Translations under genes and position numbers: made by a program
The notes under the pieces: model-generated
Databases searched by the model: none
The model's input: only the letters and a program-made list of their open reading frames with translations
Told to the model about the DNA's origin: nothing
Shown: positions 1 through 13,100 of the stretch, one piece after another
Position numbering within the stretch: position 1 is the stretch's first letter
Layout: every line of letters starts with the position of its first letter
NCBI GenBank assembly: GCA_000310025.1
Contig: FN648515.1
Location: forward strand, 44,273-108,272
Length of the DNA: 64,000 nucleotides
Direction of reading: 5' to 3'
From: Ectocarpus siliculosus
Lineage: Eukaryota > Sar > Phaeophyceae > Ectocarpales > Ectocarpaceae

Positions 1-910
1 TCAATGTGTAAACCTCTCCATACTTTTGTGCGAGGGCCTGGGGTGCCGCCTGTCCCTTCCGTGTGCTAGTCTGACCACAAATCACACGCTTTGGAGTTGT
101 CTACAGTGCATAGATCAAAGCTCCAACCAGAGAGAAGAACAAACAGAGAAAGTTTTTTCTTGGGCTGCGATGTATGTAGCTGATGATCACACACACACAC
201 CCCTTCTCTGGAAATCAGCATTTTGTATAAACGAGCATTTTGTAGCAACGCACGAGCCTACTAGGTACGTTCTCCAACAACAAAGCTATTCCACATTACC
301 CTCTTGTATGACCCGAGTCGACATACACACGTGACAATTTTTTCGTAGGAGTGTGAGGACAGACGCCCGTAAACACACAACAGTACCTCAGAGCGTGGCC
401 GACGGTTCGTACAGCCGTGGTATAGCTTACTACCTTATCGGCGGGCGAAATGAAGGTTCGGGGGCGATAGCGCCTCCCGCATGGAACAAAATGTTGCTGA
501 CCTTCCCAACGTAAGGGTGGACGCGCGCGTTTTGACTACGTTTATGGGTCTGATGTCAACCTATTGGGAGGGTGAAAAAAATCTACAGCACTAGTCTACC
601 GCCGTACGGGGCCGGAGGTAGGCAGTAGTAACCTGTTGAATTTTGCGTGCTGTTGTCCGGAATTTTGAGTGTAGGACTGGGTATTTACGAAATGTCATGC
701 AACACACAGGCGCCCACTCTGTAAGAGTCGTTCTTGGACTCCACAACACGTTCGCTTCTATGTTGCTGAGTGAGGGGATGCAGGGGAAAATGCCAGAGAT
801 TCCCTTCCCGCAATAGTAGAAGTGTATGGGAGACCACATACGATGTTCCACTAAAGTACAACACCTATGATACAAACACACATGCACCGACCTCCCACTC
901 CTTCGCTTAC
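1..910. other. No recognisable gene; short CA repeat
   Basis: Only short open frames on both strands, with no motif I recognise. A short CA run lies near 188-201. The stretch adjoining position 911 would hold the missing 3' exon of the Harbinger fragment, but I could not find the DDE catalytic part there. Confidence 0.5.
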
Positions 911-1761
911 CGGGAGCACTCCTCTGGTGTCTGGGGAAAAAAGAACGGCCCAACCGTCGGCGTGTTGTTGATGGCGTCCACCACTTGCCACATGATGTGG
1001 AAGACGGACTCCTTCGAAATGCCGAACAGCAAGCCGACATCGATGTATGACGCCCCTGCGAACATGCACAGCGCAACTGCCAGCCGAATTTTCACCGGCA
1101 CAGCTCCACTGCTCGCGCGCAACCCTGCACCACGCGACCAACAAGAATACAAGCATGGATGTACCGGTAAATTCGAAGCCCAAGCACTTGTCAGGCGCAT
1201 CGCCGGACGGACATCAGCGCACATGCCATCTCCAAGGCGTCTCCTGCGCTGCTGATGTCCCTGGCGGTGCCAATTCATCTTTCGGACATCAGCGGTGAGC
1301 AGCAAATACAAGTGCAAACCGGCGGCTGCGCTCGCGACGGCAAGACAACCCTGACGAAACCTAACCCTACTCCCTCTTCCTCACGCGCGGACGCACCCTG
1401 TGTGGGTATATCTCTTACTTGCGTAGAAGTCGTTGCGCTCGAAGATGGGTCGTAAAAGTTCCGCGAGCTTGTCGAAGCTGTGCTCCTCCATCCTGTACAT
1501 GCGTCGGAACAGCTTCCTGCGCCTCACATCTTCTAAGTGCTCGTCCCAAACCAGCCGTCACGGCTCGTGGATACGTTGCCGCGTCTTGGGTGTTAGGCGC
1601 TGAACGACAGTCGATGTGGCGACAGTCAGCACCAGCACAATCGCCGCTATTGCTTTGAGCTTGTCGAGGACATCCCGGGTGTGTGTTGGCCGAGCGCGTG
1701 CCCGTGGGCGAAGGGAGCCACTACATTCTGTAGCCGCGCCGCGCTTTCTACGGTCGCCCAT
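911..1761 (-). pseudogene. PIF/Harbinger transposase, N-terminal fragment (two exons)
   Basis: Exon 1 runs 1761-1419 from an ATG at 1761. Exon 2 runs 1124-911. The intron starts GTAAGAG and ends GTGCAG, and the phases agree (one base left, two supplied). Exon 1 contains the Harbinger-like N-terminal pattern FRRMYRMEEHSFDKLAELL. Exon 2 has the helix-turn-helix-like stretch LAVALCMFAGASYIDVGLLF followed by GISKESVFHIMW, typical of the region before the DDE domain in HARBI1-type proteins. An in-frame TGA at 1560-1558 interrupts exon 1 in the context Pro-stop-Arg, where CGA (Arg) would fit. Exon 2 ends at a good GTAAGCG donor, but no DDE exon was found towards position 1, so the catalytic half is lost or lies outside the window. 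The family call rests on these motifs only. Confidence 0.72.
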
Positions 1762-1891
1762 GCCCCAAACACAACCCTAGCTGGTTTCCTATGGTAAGGG
1801 GCACTCGTGTTGTAGACGTCGCTGGTGAGGGGCACTCGCGTTGCAGCCGTCGCAGCCCGCGCGTGCGTCTGTAAGGGTGATTTGGAAAGTG

Positions 1892-2013
1892 CTCCAAAAA
1901 AGCTTCCAAAATTTGGAAGCTAGTGGCTCCAAATTTTCGGGCCCGACTTCGTTCCAAATTTATGTCAAAAATTTTGGAACGGTGGGTTCCAAATTTTTGG
2001 AGCTTTTTTGGAG
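1892..2013. repeat. Foldback inverted repeat, ~122 bp (MITE-like)
   Basis: The arms at 1892-1916 and 1989-2013 are inverted copies of 25 bases with two mismatches, beginning CTCCAAAAAAGCT. The 72-base loop carries further CCAAATTT/AAATTTGG motifs, so the whole could fold into a long hairpin. No ORF is present. It may be a small MITE, but I saw no convincing target duplication. Confidence 0.6.
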
Positions 2014-2465
2014 ATTTGTACAAAATTTGGATTTTTGGACATCGATTAAAACGGCCCTAATTCCGAACATCATCAATCAAATTGGTGTGACCGCAGTGCC
2101 CTGCGGACCACCATTCCTCAAAGTGAGACGACAACGGAATGCCACACCATCCTCAGTATTTCATCGTGCAATAAGCCTCATCATGGCTCAACCTACGCGG
2201 TTAGTTACTGAGATGCGCATGGTATACCGGACAGGCAACATCGAGTTTCGTGGACTGCGTTCGTATCCCGATCGAACACACAAGAAAAAAACAACGAGCG
2301 AACGGCGGAAAAGTAACAGGCCAGAAAAAATTCCCCTTTGTACTTTCGTCAGTCGTATCATCAAAATCGGCTCTTTATGGGGAAATGCCGACGAGCCGAA
2401 TTGCACGCAAGGCTCGAAAGCGAACGGGCGTTGATGCACCGTTGGGAAAACAGATCTAGACAACA

Positions 2466-3763
2466 TCAGAGTGCTTCGTATGCGACGTCCAACTCAACAC
2501 CACCGACTCCAACTTCAATCGCGGCGACTGCAGTTTCAGTTCTCGATGGGCAGTTTTTCGCGTTGTGCCCCTTTTTTCCGCACCTCTGGCAAAGCTTCTC
2601 TGGGCATGCACTCGCATAGTGGTCACCATCACAGACGTAGCCCTTGACTCTCTTATCGCTAGCTAAATTCGCCTTCGTAACCTCGGTTTTGTTTCGGACG
2701 TCTCTTTCCTCCCCCCTTCCCCTCTACTGCTACGAACGCATGATGGTTCGCTCGCCGATCACTCTTCCCCTTCTTTTCCTCCGCTTTCAGTTGCCCAGCC
2801 CGTGTGCGAAGCACTCTCAAAATCTCTTCTTCATCGAGTGTTTTCTGGGCGAGCAGCTGTTGCTTTTGAATCTCAGATTCCGGGGAAAGCGCATCGAGGA
2901 ACCGTGCATACACGAGCATTTTTGGGATGGGCTGGTCGAATGCCAACTCTAGGTTAGTCACTACGGACTTGAACTCCTGGTAAAACACTCGGGGTTCCTG
3001 GTTCTTCCCTTGTTGGGCATTATATAAACTTTCCGATCAGCGAGATCTGCTCGCCGCCGGTCAAGGGGGTGAATGTTTCTTCTAACGCACGCCACGCTGC
3101 CGAGGGCCCCTTTCGATCGTACACCAGCATTTTTGTGGAGTTGTTGGATATCGCTCCGGTCAGCATCCCCCACAAATCCCGGTACATGGCTATCTCCCCT
3201 ACTTCCACTCCTTGCTCTATCATGCCATCATCGTCTACGCCTAGGACCTCAATGTCTCTGCTGTCGCTCAAGGCGCGACCCATCCCACAAGTCTGAACCT
3301 GCGTAATGAAATCGTTTCGGAACATCAGCCAGTTTTTCTCGTCTCCGTTGAAGTCCAACTGTTTCAGGCGTGGGATACGGGCATGCGAGCTGAAAGCATA
3401 CCGTGAAGCTTGCTCCTCTCTGCTGATTCCCTCTCGCGAGATAGCACCGTGTGGTGTAGGCTCTCGTGTTTCCGGGCCTCGCAGTCCTCTCGCTCCCTCG
3501 AGCCCTCGTCCAGTATTCGGCGCTTGGTCTAGCTGACCCGCGCCAGGGAAGGCGTGCGTCCTCCCCTGTGACTCCCCCCCGCCGCCCGCTGCGGTCGCAC
3601 TTCCGGCGGGCGGTGTCCCGGGAACTAACCGGGACAAGGTGTTCATGATGCCTTCCAGTTTCTCCGTCACCATCTTCTCCATTCTGGTGCTGGCGTCGCC
3701 CACGGCGTCGTCGATGGCCGTCCTAAGCTCCTCATGAGTCGGGCCAGCCTCGCCCCAGCCAGA
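2466..3763 (-). pseudogene. Copia-type retrotransposon gag remnant with CCHC knuckle
   Basis: Reading leftwards from just beside repeat R1, the frame codes for an N-terminal charged segment, a Gly/Pro-rich linker, then a gag (UBN2-type) core with LKQLDFNGDEKNWLMF and, after a frameshift, FYQEFKSVVTNLELAF. It ends with a full CCHC zinc knuckle, CQRCGKKGHNAKNC, near 2555-2600, preceded by a knuckle-like CDGDHYASAC that lacks its first cysteine. Two frameshifts break it: one at a short TATATA run near 3024, the other near 2660 before the knuckles. No ATG opens the frame; the first in-frame ATG is within RMEKMV. No protease, integrase or reverse transcriptase follows before the Harbinger fragment, so this is a truncated element. 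It is distinct from the Copia copy at 39.6 kb. Confidence 0.72.
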
Positions 3764-4033
3764 AACCGGGAAAACTTAGACTTCGCGTTCAGAACTGGAC
3801 TTCGCGTTGAGGAACGGTCCCGAACCGACGCCAAACCATCGATTTGATTCCGAAAACCAAATCAAACACGTCATGGCCTGCGACACCGAACGACCAATCG
3901 CCCCAAAAACTTCCTCATCGGCCGCCGCTCCAAATGGGCACTGGTAAGCCCCTACACTGGTGTGCGCATGCTCTGGTGTATGGTAGACGTGTTGCCGTTG
4001 CTTTGGCGCGTGTAGGCAGCACCGCGGCCTCAT
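3764..4033 (-). repeat. Dispersed repeat R1, left copy (inverted relative to 24907-25177)
   Basis: This 270-bp block reappears, reverse complemented, at 24907-25177. Read on the minus strand both copies start ATGAGGCCG and end GTTTTCCCGGTT. I judge them close to 90% identical by eye, with the last ~55 bases the same. Homology stops sharply at both ends. Here it lies directly upstream of the gag remnant, so it could be an LTR end of that element. It lacks the usual TG...CA ends, however, and no target duplication is evident. Confidence 0.75.
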
Positions 4034-7000
4034 GGCAAAAAACCTAATCACCACGTCGGAGAGAGGGAGAGAGAGAACGAGCAATCGGTCACACACACAC
4101 CCAAAACAAAAGCTTTACGTGTGTCGTGACTCCTGGCGTACATGTTGGAGACTGCTGTCCCTCGCCTCACCCACGCCCTACTCTACACACACACACAGCA
4201 CGTTGATAGTGGATAGACAGACGTACAGCAGCAGTAGGGATAGAAGAAGAGATACAGGGCATCATCACGGGTAGGATGGAGAAGAAGAAGAAGAAAGAAG
4301 AGCAGGCGGGGCAACAACGAAAAGTCAGCCCAATGAAGGACAGGCCGATCGTTTGGACATCCATCCGAGCAGGGCGCGCCACAAGCAACGCCTGCCCGAT
4401 TTACTTGTGATCCTGTCGGCACGCTCTCTCTTGATACATGTGCGGGTCTATTGTGGCTCTGCCTGTACTCTCTCTTTCTCGAAACGTGTGCCGGTCGGTG
4501 GTCTATCCACCTTTTGTTTTTTCGGTCGCCTGTCCTCCTCCTCCTCCTTCCTGCTGTTTTGACCCTTCCTTGCAACGGCCGCGCCTCATGTATGTATAAA
4601 CAAAGTGTACGTGCTCCCTCGCACAACAACAACAACAGCACACGCGAGCACGCCTTTGACCTGTCTGTAGCTGACCTTCCACACAGCACGCGGCGAAGGA
4701 GTAGAGAGCTGCGCAAACCTAGTGGCAGAAAGGGTTGCGAGGAGCACAGCATGTATGTACGCAGGTAGGTATGCATAGGACTTCGCCCCCCCTCTGTCAG
4801 CGTAGGTATTGTAGTAGTCTTCTTTATGTGTGTTGTCGTACAGCAGTAACTACTGCCGTATTTCCTTCTCCGCCGTGAAACTGAACCTGCAGCAGCAGTA
4901 TACCACCACCGTCCGTTGCACAGACGGAGTGGCTAAAATGGACGTGATCATGTGTGATTGTTTGTTCGACGAGTCGAACCAAATGTTGGTGACGGGTACC
5001 GTTCGGCAAGGGTGATGAAATGGATGCACTGCTTCGATCCCCGCGGACAGGTCAGACAACATCGGGTCCGAGAACAGCAGTGCGTTCCTGCCTAAAGACA
5101 AGCAGGGGGTCATCCGAGCTTGGTTTTGGTCGCCTATCTGGGAGGGCCCATGATGTAATTCTGCTGTAGAAGGGAGATGTCGCCTATCTGGGAGGGCCCA
5201 TGATGCACTGCTGCTGTGTAGTAGAAGAAGGGAGACGAGCCAACTTCTTCTATTTGCGAGCCAGGTACGGTGCCTCTCTCACAACAACTGCTGTATTACT
5301 GTAGGCTACTTGTTTTGGTGTTTTACATGATGAGAAGGTAGGGTATTCGATGTCAACAATGGCACCCACCGGCAGATCTCGGAAGCATGGTGTACAGACG
5401 CTCTACCGCGACTTTGTACTGCCTGTTGATAAGCACGATGACCACTAGATCACTAGTCAGGGTTGCGGTGCGCTCGCCATTTGACGAGGGGGGTTTCTGT
5501 GTAGTCTCACAATGAGTTTTGTCTGTTGTCATTCTTGGTGTGTAACGTCGTTCCTGCTTTTTTAGTGAAGCTCTCCTTCATTCTGGAGCAGTGACCGATA
5601 CTAGGAGTTGCAATGTTACGAGATAGATTTTGTTTTGTCGTGGTGCTCGTCACGCTTTTCCTCGTTGTTTGGCTCTGTTTTGCTATGCTGCCACTCCATG
5701 CCCCTTGTCTAAGCTGATGATACGTTTTGCCGCGTCTTCCATGGTCAGGGGCGTCGTTGCTTGGACCACCGCTTGGAATGGAGGATAGGGGAGATGGAAA
5801 GAGGCTACACAGGAGTGGAACAGCTTGTAATGGAGGACAGGGGAACATGGGTCGGGGCGGTACCTTGGGAAAGCTTGAGACCACGTCTGGGGCTGCACGT
5901 GATCGAAAGAAGGCGACGCGGCGGGGCGGGGATAATAATTAGAAGTGCGTACCAATCGGATTGCAGGCCGTTTTCCCTCCCAAGTATGGGGCACGTTCGG
6001 GCAGCAAGTGGATACTCTTATTTTGTTTTAGGCGTAAGTTGGCGTAGGATTCGGTGGTAACTGTTTGTTGCGCGGGGGCATGAAGGGTGGAGCACGCACG
6101 AGGGACGTGAGAGGTAGCGGCACATCAAAAATAGTATCAGCAGTGGTGTGGCAGAAGGTTCTGAGTTCGGCGTTTGTAGCGCCCCTCGTGCTTGCTGTTG
6201 TCGCAACAGGTTGGAAAGCAGCCGCATGTGATAAAGGTCGAGAGGCAGCGAGATGAGTAATCCTAGGCACGTTATTCGTGACTGTTTGTACACGCCTCTG
6301 TATACAGCATTGGCAACGTCAGGAGACGAAGCGTTGCCGTTGTCTTACAGCAACCGAATGTCCAAATGTGATGCATGTAGAGGCGCGTACTAAATTGGTA
6401 CGGTTACCCACTTCGTTTGTGTGGAAGGTCCAACCCTCCACCCTCTTTTTCAGTAGAAGAGAGTGCCCACCCAACAACACAAGAAAAGTTCCCTTTTTTT
6501 TTTTACTGTTGTACCATTGAAAGAACCAATCGTCCACTCACATAGAAACAGGGACGATGAAGCGAGGAGATGGCAGTGGCCGCCAACTATTTCGAACAAC
6601 GCATACGTTTCACACCACACTCCGTCACTCGCTGTGGGTAAACCGACGCCCGTCCAACAAAGTAGATCATTCCGCACACCGATACCGTTGGGACGATGCA
6701 CGTTGATACTGCCCAAGAAACGGGTGTGTGTCCGTCGCCTACAATTAATTCGTTCTACCGTGCTGCTACTACTTGAATGTGAAACGATGCGAAATTAGTC
6801 GACAGGCAAGAAACGAACAGAAAAAAATATACACCCTGAGAGAAACTGGCGAGGGTGTACTCGGGAGTTCCTCAGTAGACTCAATCATGCTCTTCCCGGT
6901 ACCTCCTCCCCCCCAAAAAAGAAGAGTGCACCCTCCCAACCCCCTCCCCTCTCCTATTGCCTTTAGTACCGGAGCAGTCTCCACACCAACGACACAGACA

Positions 7001-7128
7001 GGAATTATTGTTCCTTGAAGACGGCCATCTCTATATTGCCATTACCCATGTGGCCGAAAAAACAAATGCAAGAAAAAAAAACGTTAGTCGACTTCTCTGT
7101 ACTACCTCTGTATGGAAAACAACAAGCT
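4034..7128. other. Intergenic; simple repeats, no gene recognised
   Basis: Six-frame reading gives only short ORFs without recognisable motifs. Visible structure: CA runs near 4090 and 4190, GAA/TTC-rich stretches near 4275-4300 and 4540-4560, and a 50-bp direct repeat at 5129-5228. The open frames near 4830-5110 and 5507-6290 overlap on both strands and none shows a family signature. Position 7129 is the stop codon of the large minus-strand gene, so its 3' UTR presumably lies at about 6900-7128. Confidence 0.5.
5129..5228 (+). repeat. Two-copy direct repeat, ~50 bp unit
   Basis: The motif GTCGCCTATCTGGGAGGGCC, followed by CATGATG, occurs at 5129 and again 50 bases later at 5179. The sequence between (CTGCTGTAGAAGGGAGA) is also partly repeated after the second copy. 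This is a small local tandem duplication. Confidence 0.7.
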
Positions 7129-10100
7129 CTAGGGACTCCCGCCCTCGTCGTTGCAGGATGATTCCGTTTCCGGCGATTTGTACCATCCAGGGCGAACGAC
7201 AGACAAGCCTGGTTGGACGTGTACCACCCGACCCCGGCCCTCGGCAGCAATTTCCTGGCACACCTTGAGGAACACAGGGAACTCAGTAGAGCCGGTTCCC
7301 CTGAACTTCGCAACCAGATTGCTCGTCGAGTCAGTTCGTGTACACCTGTTCCGAACCTCGTGGGTTCCAACGTTATCTTCGGATTCATCCCACAAGGCGT
7401 AGAACGCCGGGCAAGATGTAGCAACCCTAAGATAAAGGCCAGCGTCCTCGGACACGACGCTCTCTTCGGACTCCTTGCACATCCGCCTTAGCAGTTGGGT
7501 GTCAGGGACGTGAAGGAGTCGCACGTACTGGAGGTTTTCGTCGTCGTCGTCGGGTTCAATCGAAGGATAGGCCTGCTCGCGCGAATCATACACGATGTAC
7601 TCCCCCCACACGGGAAGGTCGGAAGCGCCCACCTTGTAGCGCTGGGCATCCAGGGCGAAGAGAGCCGCACGAACGCCTAGCTCTTCCGGCGGCTGCGGCA
7701 CGACATGCGCACAGAGTTGGGGTTTGACGAGTTTTGAGACGAACAGGAGCAGGCAGATGGTTCTAACGAACAAGAGGGTAGAGCACTGTACAAATTGGAC
7801 AACAGATTCGAGGGAGATATTGCGCAAATTAGTTTGGAGAGTTTGCGACATGAAACGGTGCACGCTACCTACATTCATTCAAGGGTTCGGTGAGACCGCG
7901 ATTTTTTTTTTAATCAGATTAAAGTCTTTGTTTCTGAGAGGCGAATCCATCATGGCCGCCCACCTCCCGACATCCATACATACACATGCCAATACTACTG
8001 CAAATATGCAAGGCAGCTTCTTGCAATAAACTCACGTCCAGGCGTACTTCCCACTGGAAGTCACGAGCCACCTTACACGCCACTTCAACCATGGCTTGGA
8101 TCCTAGCGCCTTCTTCATCCTTCCCCCCTAAAACCAAATTTTCCGTCCAGTTGTCGATTTGGTCGACGATACCTCGCGGGGTGTTCTCCGGGGGATTGCC
8201 AAGCGGCAGCGTGCCATGGCGGACTTTGTGGATGTTGGTGGCCGGTGATTTCCGCTTTGGAGATTGGAAGCAGCAAAGTATACAGGAGTTGAGAAAGGAA
8301 GGACCGGAGCGGCGGTTGGTGGGCTTAAAGAACGCGTAACCTGCACGCATATGTAATATCTCGCTCTACTTGTAGACTACATATCCATATATATTTACAT
8401 GGTATTGAACTTTCCAGCACAGTCATCGCACGTATCCCCCACGACTTTCCTACAATAAATACCAACGACGGCAGGAAAGCGGACGCATTACCAAGCAAAA
8501 GGAAGTTGAGCAAGTCTACCTACACTCACTGGGGGGGAGGACCTGTGTTAGGGACGTGCTGACAAGGGGAAAGCTGCAATGCATGTCGCTATTGCACAAC
8601 AACAAGTATCCTTCGGGTGCCCACCATGAATATTCCCATTCTCCAGGGGTCTTCGAAGGCTCGCTCCGCCCGTGTAATGATGCCTTCGCGCTCATTTGGG
8701 TCCGTTATGAACAAGCCCACATTCCGCCCGTAATTCAGTGCTGTCTCGAGGACACCGTCCTTGTCGGCGGTAAGCGTCATGACGGTGTCCCCTTGCTTCG
8801 TGAAACTTGGGGATGCATAAAACGACAGAGTATACAGAACTGTGAGGTATGAGGGTTACGGTAGGGCTTGTGCGGCATGTGGAATTCTGGTACTTGGCAC
8901 TCATCGAACGAGGGTTAGGGCGTCCAGGTATGTTATTATTTGATTGAGTGAAGACGACTATCCCCCGTACACCACCCGCACAACAACAAATAGTTCTTCC
9001 CATCCTGCCGATACGCGCCCCCCCCTCGTACCTGGTCCGGTGAGAACCCGGCGTGCTCCGTCCCGGCTTTGTAGGATGCGAGGTTCAATGGTCTAACGAC
9101 TACGGCATGCACGACTATGGGTACACCCCCCCCCCCCTCGTACCCCATGAAGACACACCCCACCCCCATCTACCACGTGGCCCGTCCTGTCAAGGACGCG
9201 TGGTTAATGGTCTACCACGCGAGGAGAGTAACCCCCACCCTACCCCCTCACGGCCCACCGCCATCTACGCAAATGTGCTACTTAGATGGGTGAGGGGTGA
9301 GATCCCCCCCGGAAGTTGGGAACAAGAAATAAAACAAACTATATGAATGGAGATATATCCAAACCCCACACGCCATGTGGGCATTTCATGGGTGACGAGG
9401 ATGAAGTATTTATTTTCACGTACGAGCCTCTCATGTCGCGGAGTAAAGCGGCTCGTTCAAGACTCAGGGGCTCACCGTTGAATCCCCCAGGAGGCGACGT
9501 TGTTGTGGAAGCATCGAGAAGCCCCAAGGTAGGGAACGTCGTTCATGACGCACTCGTGGCCATTGTTGACAGGAATCCGCTCGCCATTTGCCCAAACCTT
9601 ATCCGGAAAGTTCTGCGGCAGCACGTCCTTGTTGCATCGGAAGCTAGCGCCATCGGGATGAGCGATAAGAAAGATGTCGACACCCCCTGAAAGATGGTTT
9701 GCCTTGGATGTAGCTGTGATTCCACCTCCCCTCTTTCCGTACACAACCACCAGCGGATTGTCTTCTACAACCAGTCCCAAATCGGGCTGCTTGAGGGCGT
9801 CTACACGGTGAAAAAGGAGCAAACAAGAAGCAACACGAAAAAATCGAACAAGGACGGCGCCTGTTAGTCCGTACGTGACGGAGAGGACAAAGGGCATCGG
9901 GAGCGTCTTCTTCTTCGCGCCCAGATAGTCCCTCCAAACTCCACGTCATTCCCGGCTAAAAAATAATCGAAAGCAAGACGACGACGACCATGCTGACGTG
10001 AAAGCTCGTACAAGAGAGAAAAAGCAATAAATAGACAACACTGACCCTCGATGCGCCGACCATGGTGAAGATAGGAGTGAAGAACGTGGACGATCATGGT

Positions 10101-13100
10101 GCCTTCCTCGTGCAAGAAGTCGCACACGCGGTAGATGATCTTGCTCAGGCGGTCTTTCCAGGGAGCAATTTCCCTGAGCAGATCGTCGTTCACACCGGGA
10201 TCGACGAACAAGAGCATGGCCTTGTCACCGTCGACCTCGATAGGAGAGTCGGGTCCTTCCACGCGGAAATCACGACTAAGCGGCATAGCGTCGTTGATGC
10301 GGATGCACTCAGCCCTGTATGTCGACGGCAAGCAGTGGGTGGTGGGGCATGCGGCATGGAAACCACGGGAACAAAAAGCAAAATACTGTCAGGGTTAGGG
10401 ATATTCGTTTGTTTATTTATTTCTTGCTGCTTCGGGCCTAGCGTCGACCAACAAGCTCTAGAGCGAATCTTGGGGAAATGGTACTAGTAGTGTACATCGC
10501 GCCTTCATCATTCATTGTCACAGTACCTGCGTAGGGTCTTGAGGTCGTCACCCGTGCCGCCAGGCGAGGACGGGAGAGTGGGCAAGGTCGGTGCCGGTGA
10601 CGTGGGCGTTGGGTCCCTCCTGGGCCTTTTCCCCTTATCCCGCGCGCCGGTTCGTCCGGAGGGGGAAGACGGACCACCGTCCTCCCCGTCTCCCGAACGT
10701 CCTGGGGCGGGGCGCTTGCTGGCATCCTGCTGGCTTTGTTCCCCCTCCTCAGGACCCTCCGGTTCCGCTGGCTCCTCTGGCTGCTGCTGTGGCTGGTTGC
10801 TGAGGTGGCAGTCCTTGCAGTCTCTGACAGTCGACGTTTCGCTGTCCTCCGAAAAGTCGGGGTTCGCGCAACCACCAGTGTAGCGAATTTTGCAGACGGA
10901 ACACGAATAGCTGAGGCGAGGGGAGCGAGAGACAACAAGGGTGAAGAGGGCGGCGATATTTAAACACTGTCGTGTCGTAAAAGAAGTAACTCCTACTTTG
11001 TACATGGCGTGATACATGGAGGCCGCGCGAAAATATACAATGAATGGTAAGATGGACACGAACCAGTGTTAAAGTCGACAAGAAGGGTCACACCGGGCAT
11101 GGGATGCGAGCGGCGTAAACTCGCGGTGAGATTGCGACGGTCGGCCACGCGAGCGGACTGGCCGCATATGAAATATAGGCGTGTTCCCAACAGGCGTGAT
11201 CATTCATCCTGTACCTCCCTGGTCCTTCCCTCGAAGAGGTTGGTGCTTTGCAGACGGTGCAGGCAAGACCCTCGCTGTTGGGGTTGCCGACGGGTTCTCG
11301 TGGACGTGGTTGCACTGGCTGAGTGACTTGCAGCTTCAAGCTTCTGACCTTGTTCAAAGCGCTTTCGTACAGTTCCTCGTGCTCGACGAGCATCGGGCGA
11401 AAGTTGAGGTCTTCGCGCATGACCTGCCATACGACAAACCAACAGAAAGCAACAAAACTTTGGCCTTCCACCCGCGACTATGTCCCGCCTGTAATAATTT
11501 GCGCGGAGAAACGCGACCAACCCTCCTCGCTCGCCCCTATCCGAGTGATTGCAGATGTGCTAGTGAAACCCGTCCCAATAACGGGCAGGGGGGAAAGAAG
11601 GGTGTGTGCATATGCAAAACAGCAAAACAAACACATAATGACTAGTGCTAGGTTGGCTGCGCCCATCCACAATACCCTGTACAGCACTTGAACCGCAAGG
11701 AAAAATACTACAAACACGCTTAGGCGAACAAAGCAAACGCAAACGCCCTAAATTGTACGGGATTCACCTTCCTGATGGTGGGATGTAGCTTCGAGCGAAT
11801 GGCCAACACTACATCTTCGTCGAGCTCCTTGATGTGCGGAGGAAGCGACTCGCGGAGCTCGCGTACCTCCGCCTCTCTCTCAAGTTGTTGTGGCTTGACG
11901 TAGTTAGCGTAGTGGCCCGTCTTCACGAACGCGAAGTCGCGGACGGTGCTGTTGATGTGGGCCATGGGAACCCCGGGAAGATATTGAATGCGGTCGAGGT
12001 TAGTGAACGTTCGTCGTCTTCTTTCTAGGGTTGCCCCAACCAATCACGGACAACCACCGCAAGAACAATATTGCCGAGTGCCACGCCCCAATCTACGTTG
12101 TCGCTGCACTCACCCCTTCAGCTTGTCTGACCATTGGTCTTTGGGCACTGCGTGCTCAATACCCTCGACCCAAGACGCCGTCATCTTCGCCCGAGCCAAC
12201 GCCCAGCCTATCTCGTCCAACCCCTCGCGGTCTCCTTTTTTGGACGTCTTCGGCATCCTGCAGAAGTACCCAAACCACACGGTGGGGTTCTAATCGAGGA
12301 TGGTCTGCATGGATGCATGCGCTCCGACGCTGATCGTCCGCTTTTATTGGTATGCACGAGTGATCAACATGGCAGCGTAGAACCTTTGACACAAACACTA
12401 CCGCCAACAGCAATACAGTTGCAGAGGATGTCAACGACGAACGAAGCATGTTAATATTTCACGCTTGTATCACACTTGGATGGTCTTACTCGTTGCCTCC
12501 AATATTGCATACCTCACGTAAATGTCGAACATGAGGGCCTGGGTTTGCGGCTGCTCTTCTTTCAAGTCCCGCACGCGAGGGTCGGCGAGGCCTTGGTGAT
12601 GCTTTGGTACCCTGGAACGCGTTGATCCGTCAGAGCACGAAGCGCGATCAGTGCTTCCTGGCTCGTGTCGTTGACGATAGAAATCCACTGGCGAAGGGTG
12701 TTGGCTGCCGGTGCCTGGCTACCAGCCTGAATATTGCAGCAAAAAGCACAGAAAACAATGCTATAATACGAAAATACTGGTGCTTGTACAGTAGTAACAG
12801 TACAGTAGTAACATGGCCTGATGTCGGCGACAGGCTACAGGAATAAACACCCACCAGAAATATGGAGAGGATCAGCACCAAAATAATGTGTCAGTCGCAC
12901 TCACCCCCTTCCAGCATGACGCTAGCTTAGCCGCGGTGACAGACGGTTTCGAACGACCATTAGAAGACCGCCGGCGACCTGATGATGCCTCTTTATCCTG
13001 GCTCATCAGCGACGTCATCATCCTACTGTAGAAATAGAGCTGGTCGTAGATTGTCCGCGCTTGGAACGTGGCCGTCGTGACGTTGCACACTGGGGTGTAC

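Noticed and set aside
1340-1375. CCTAACCCTAC as a telomere-like repeat
   Set aside because: Only about one and a half units; not an array.
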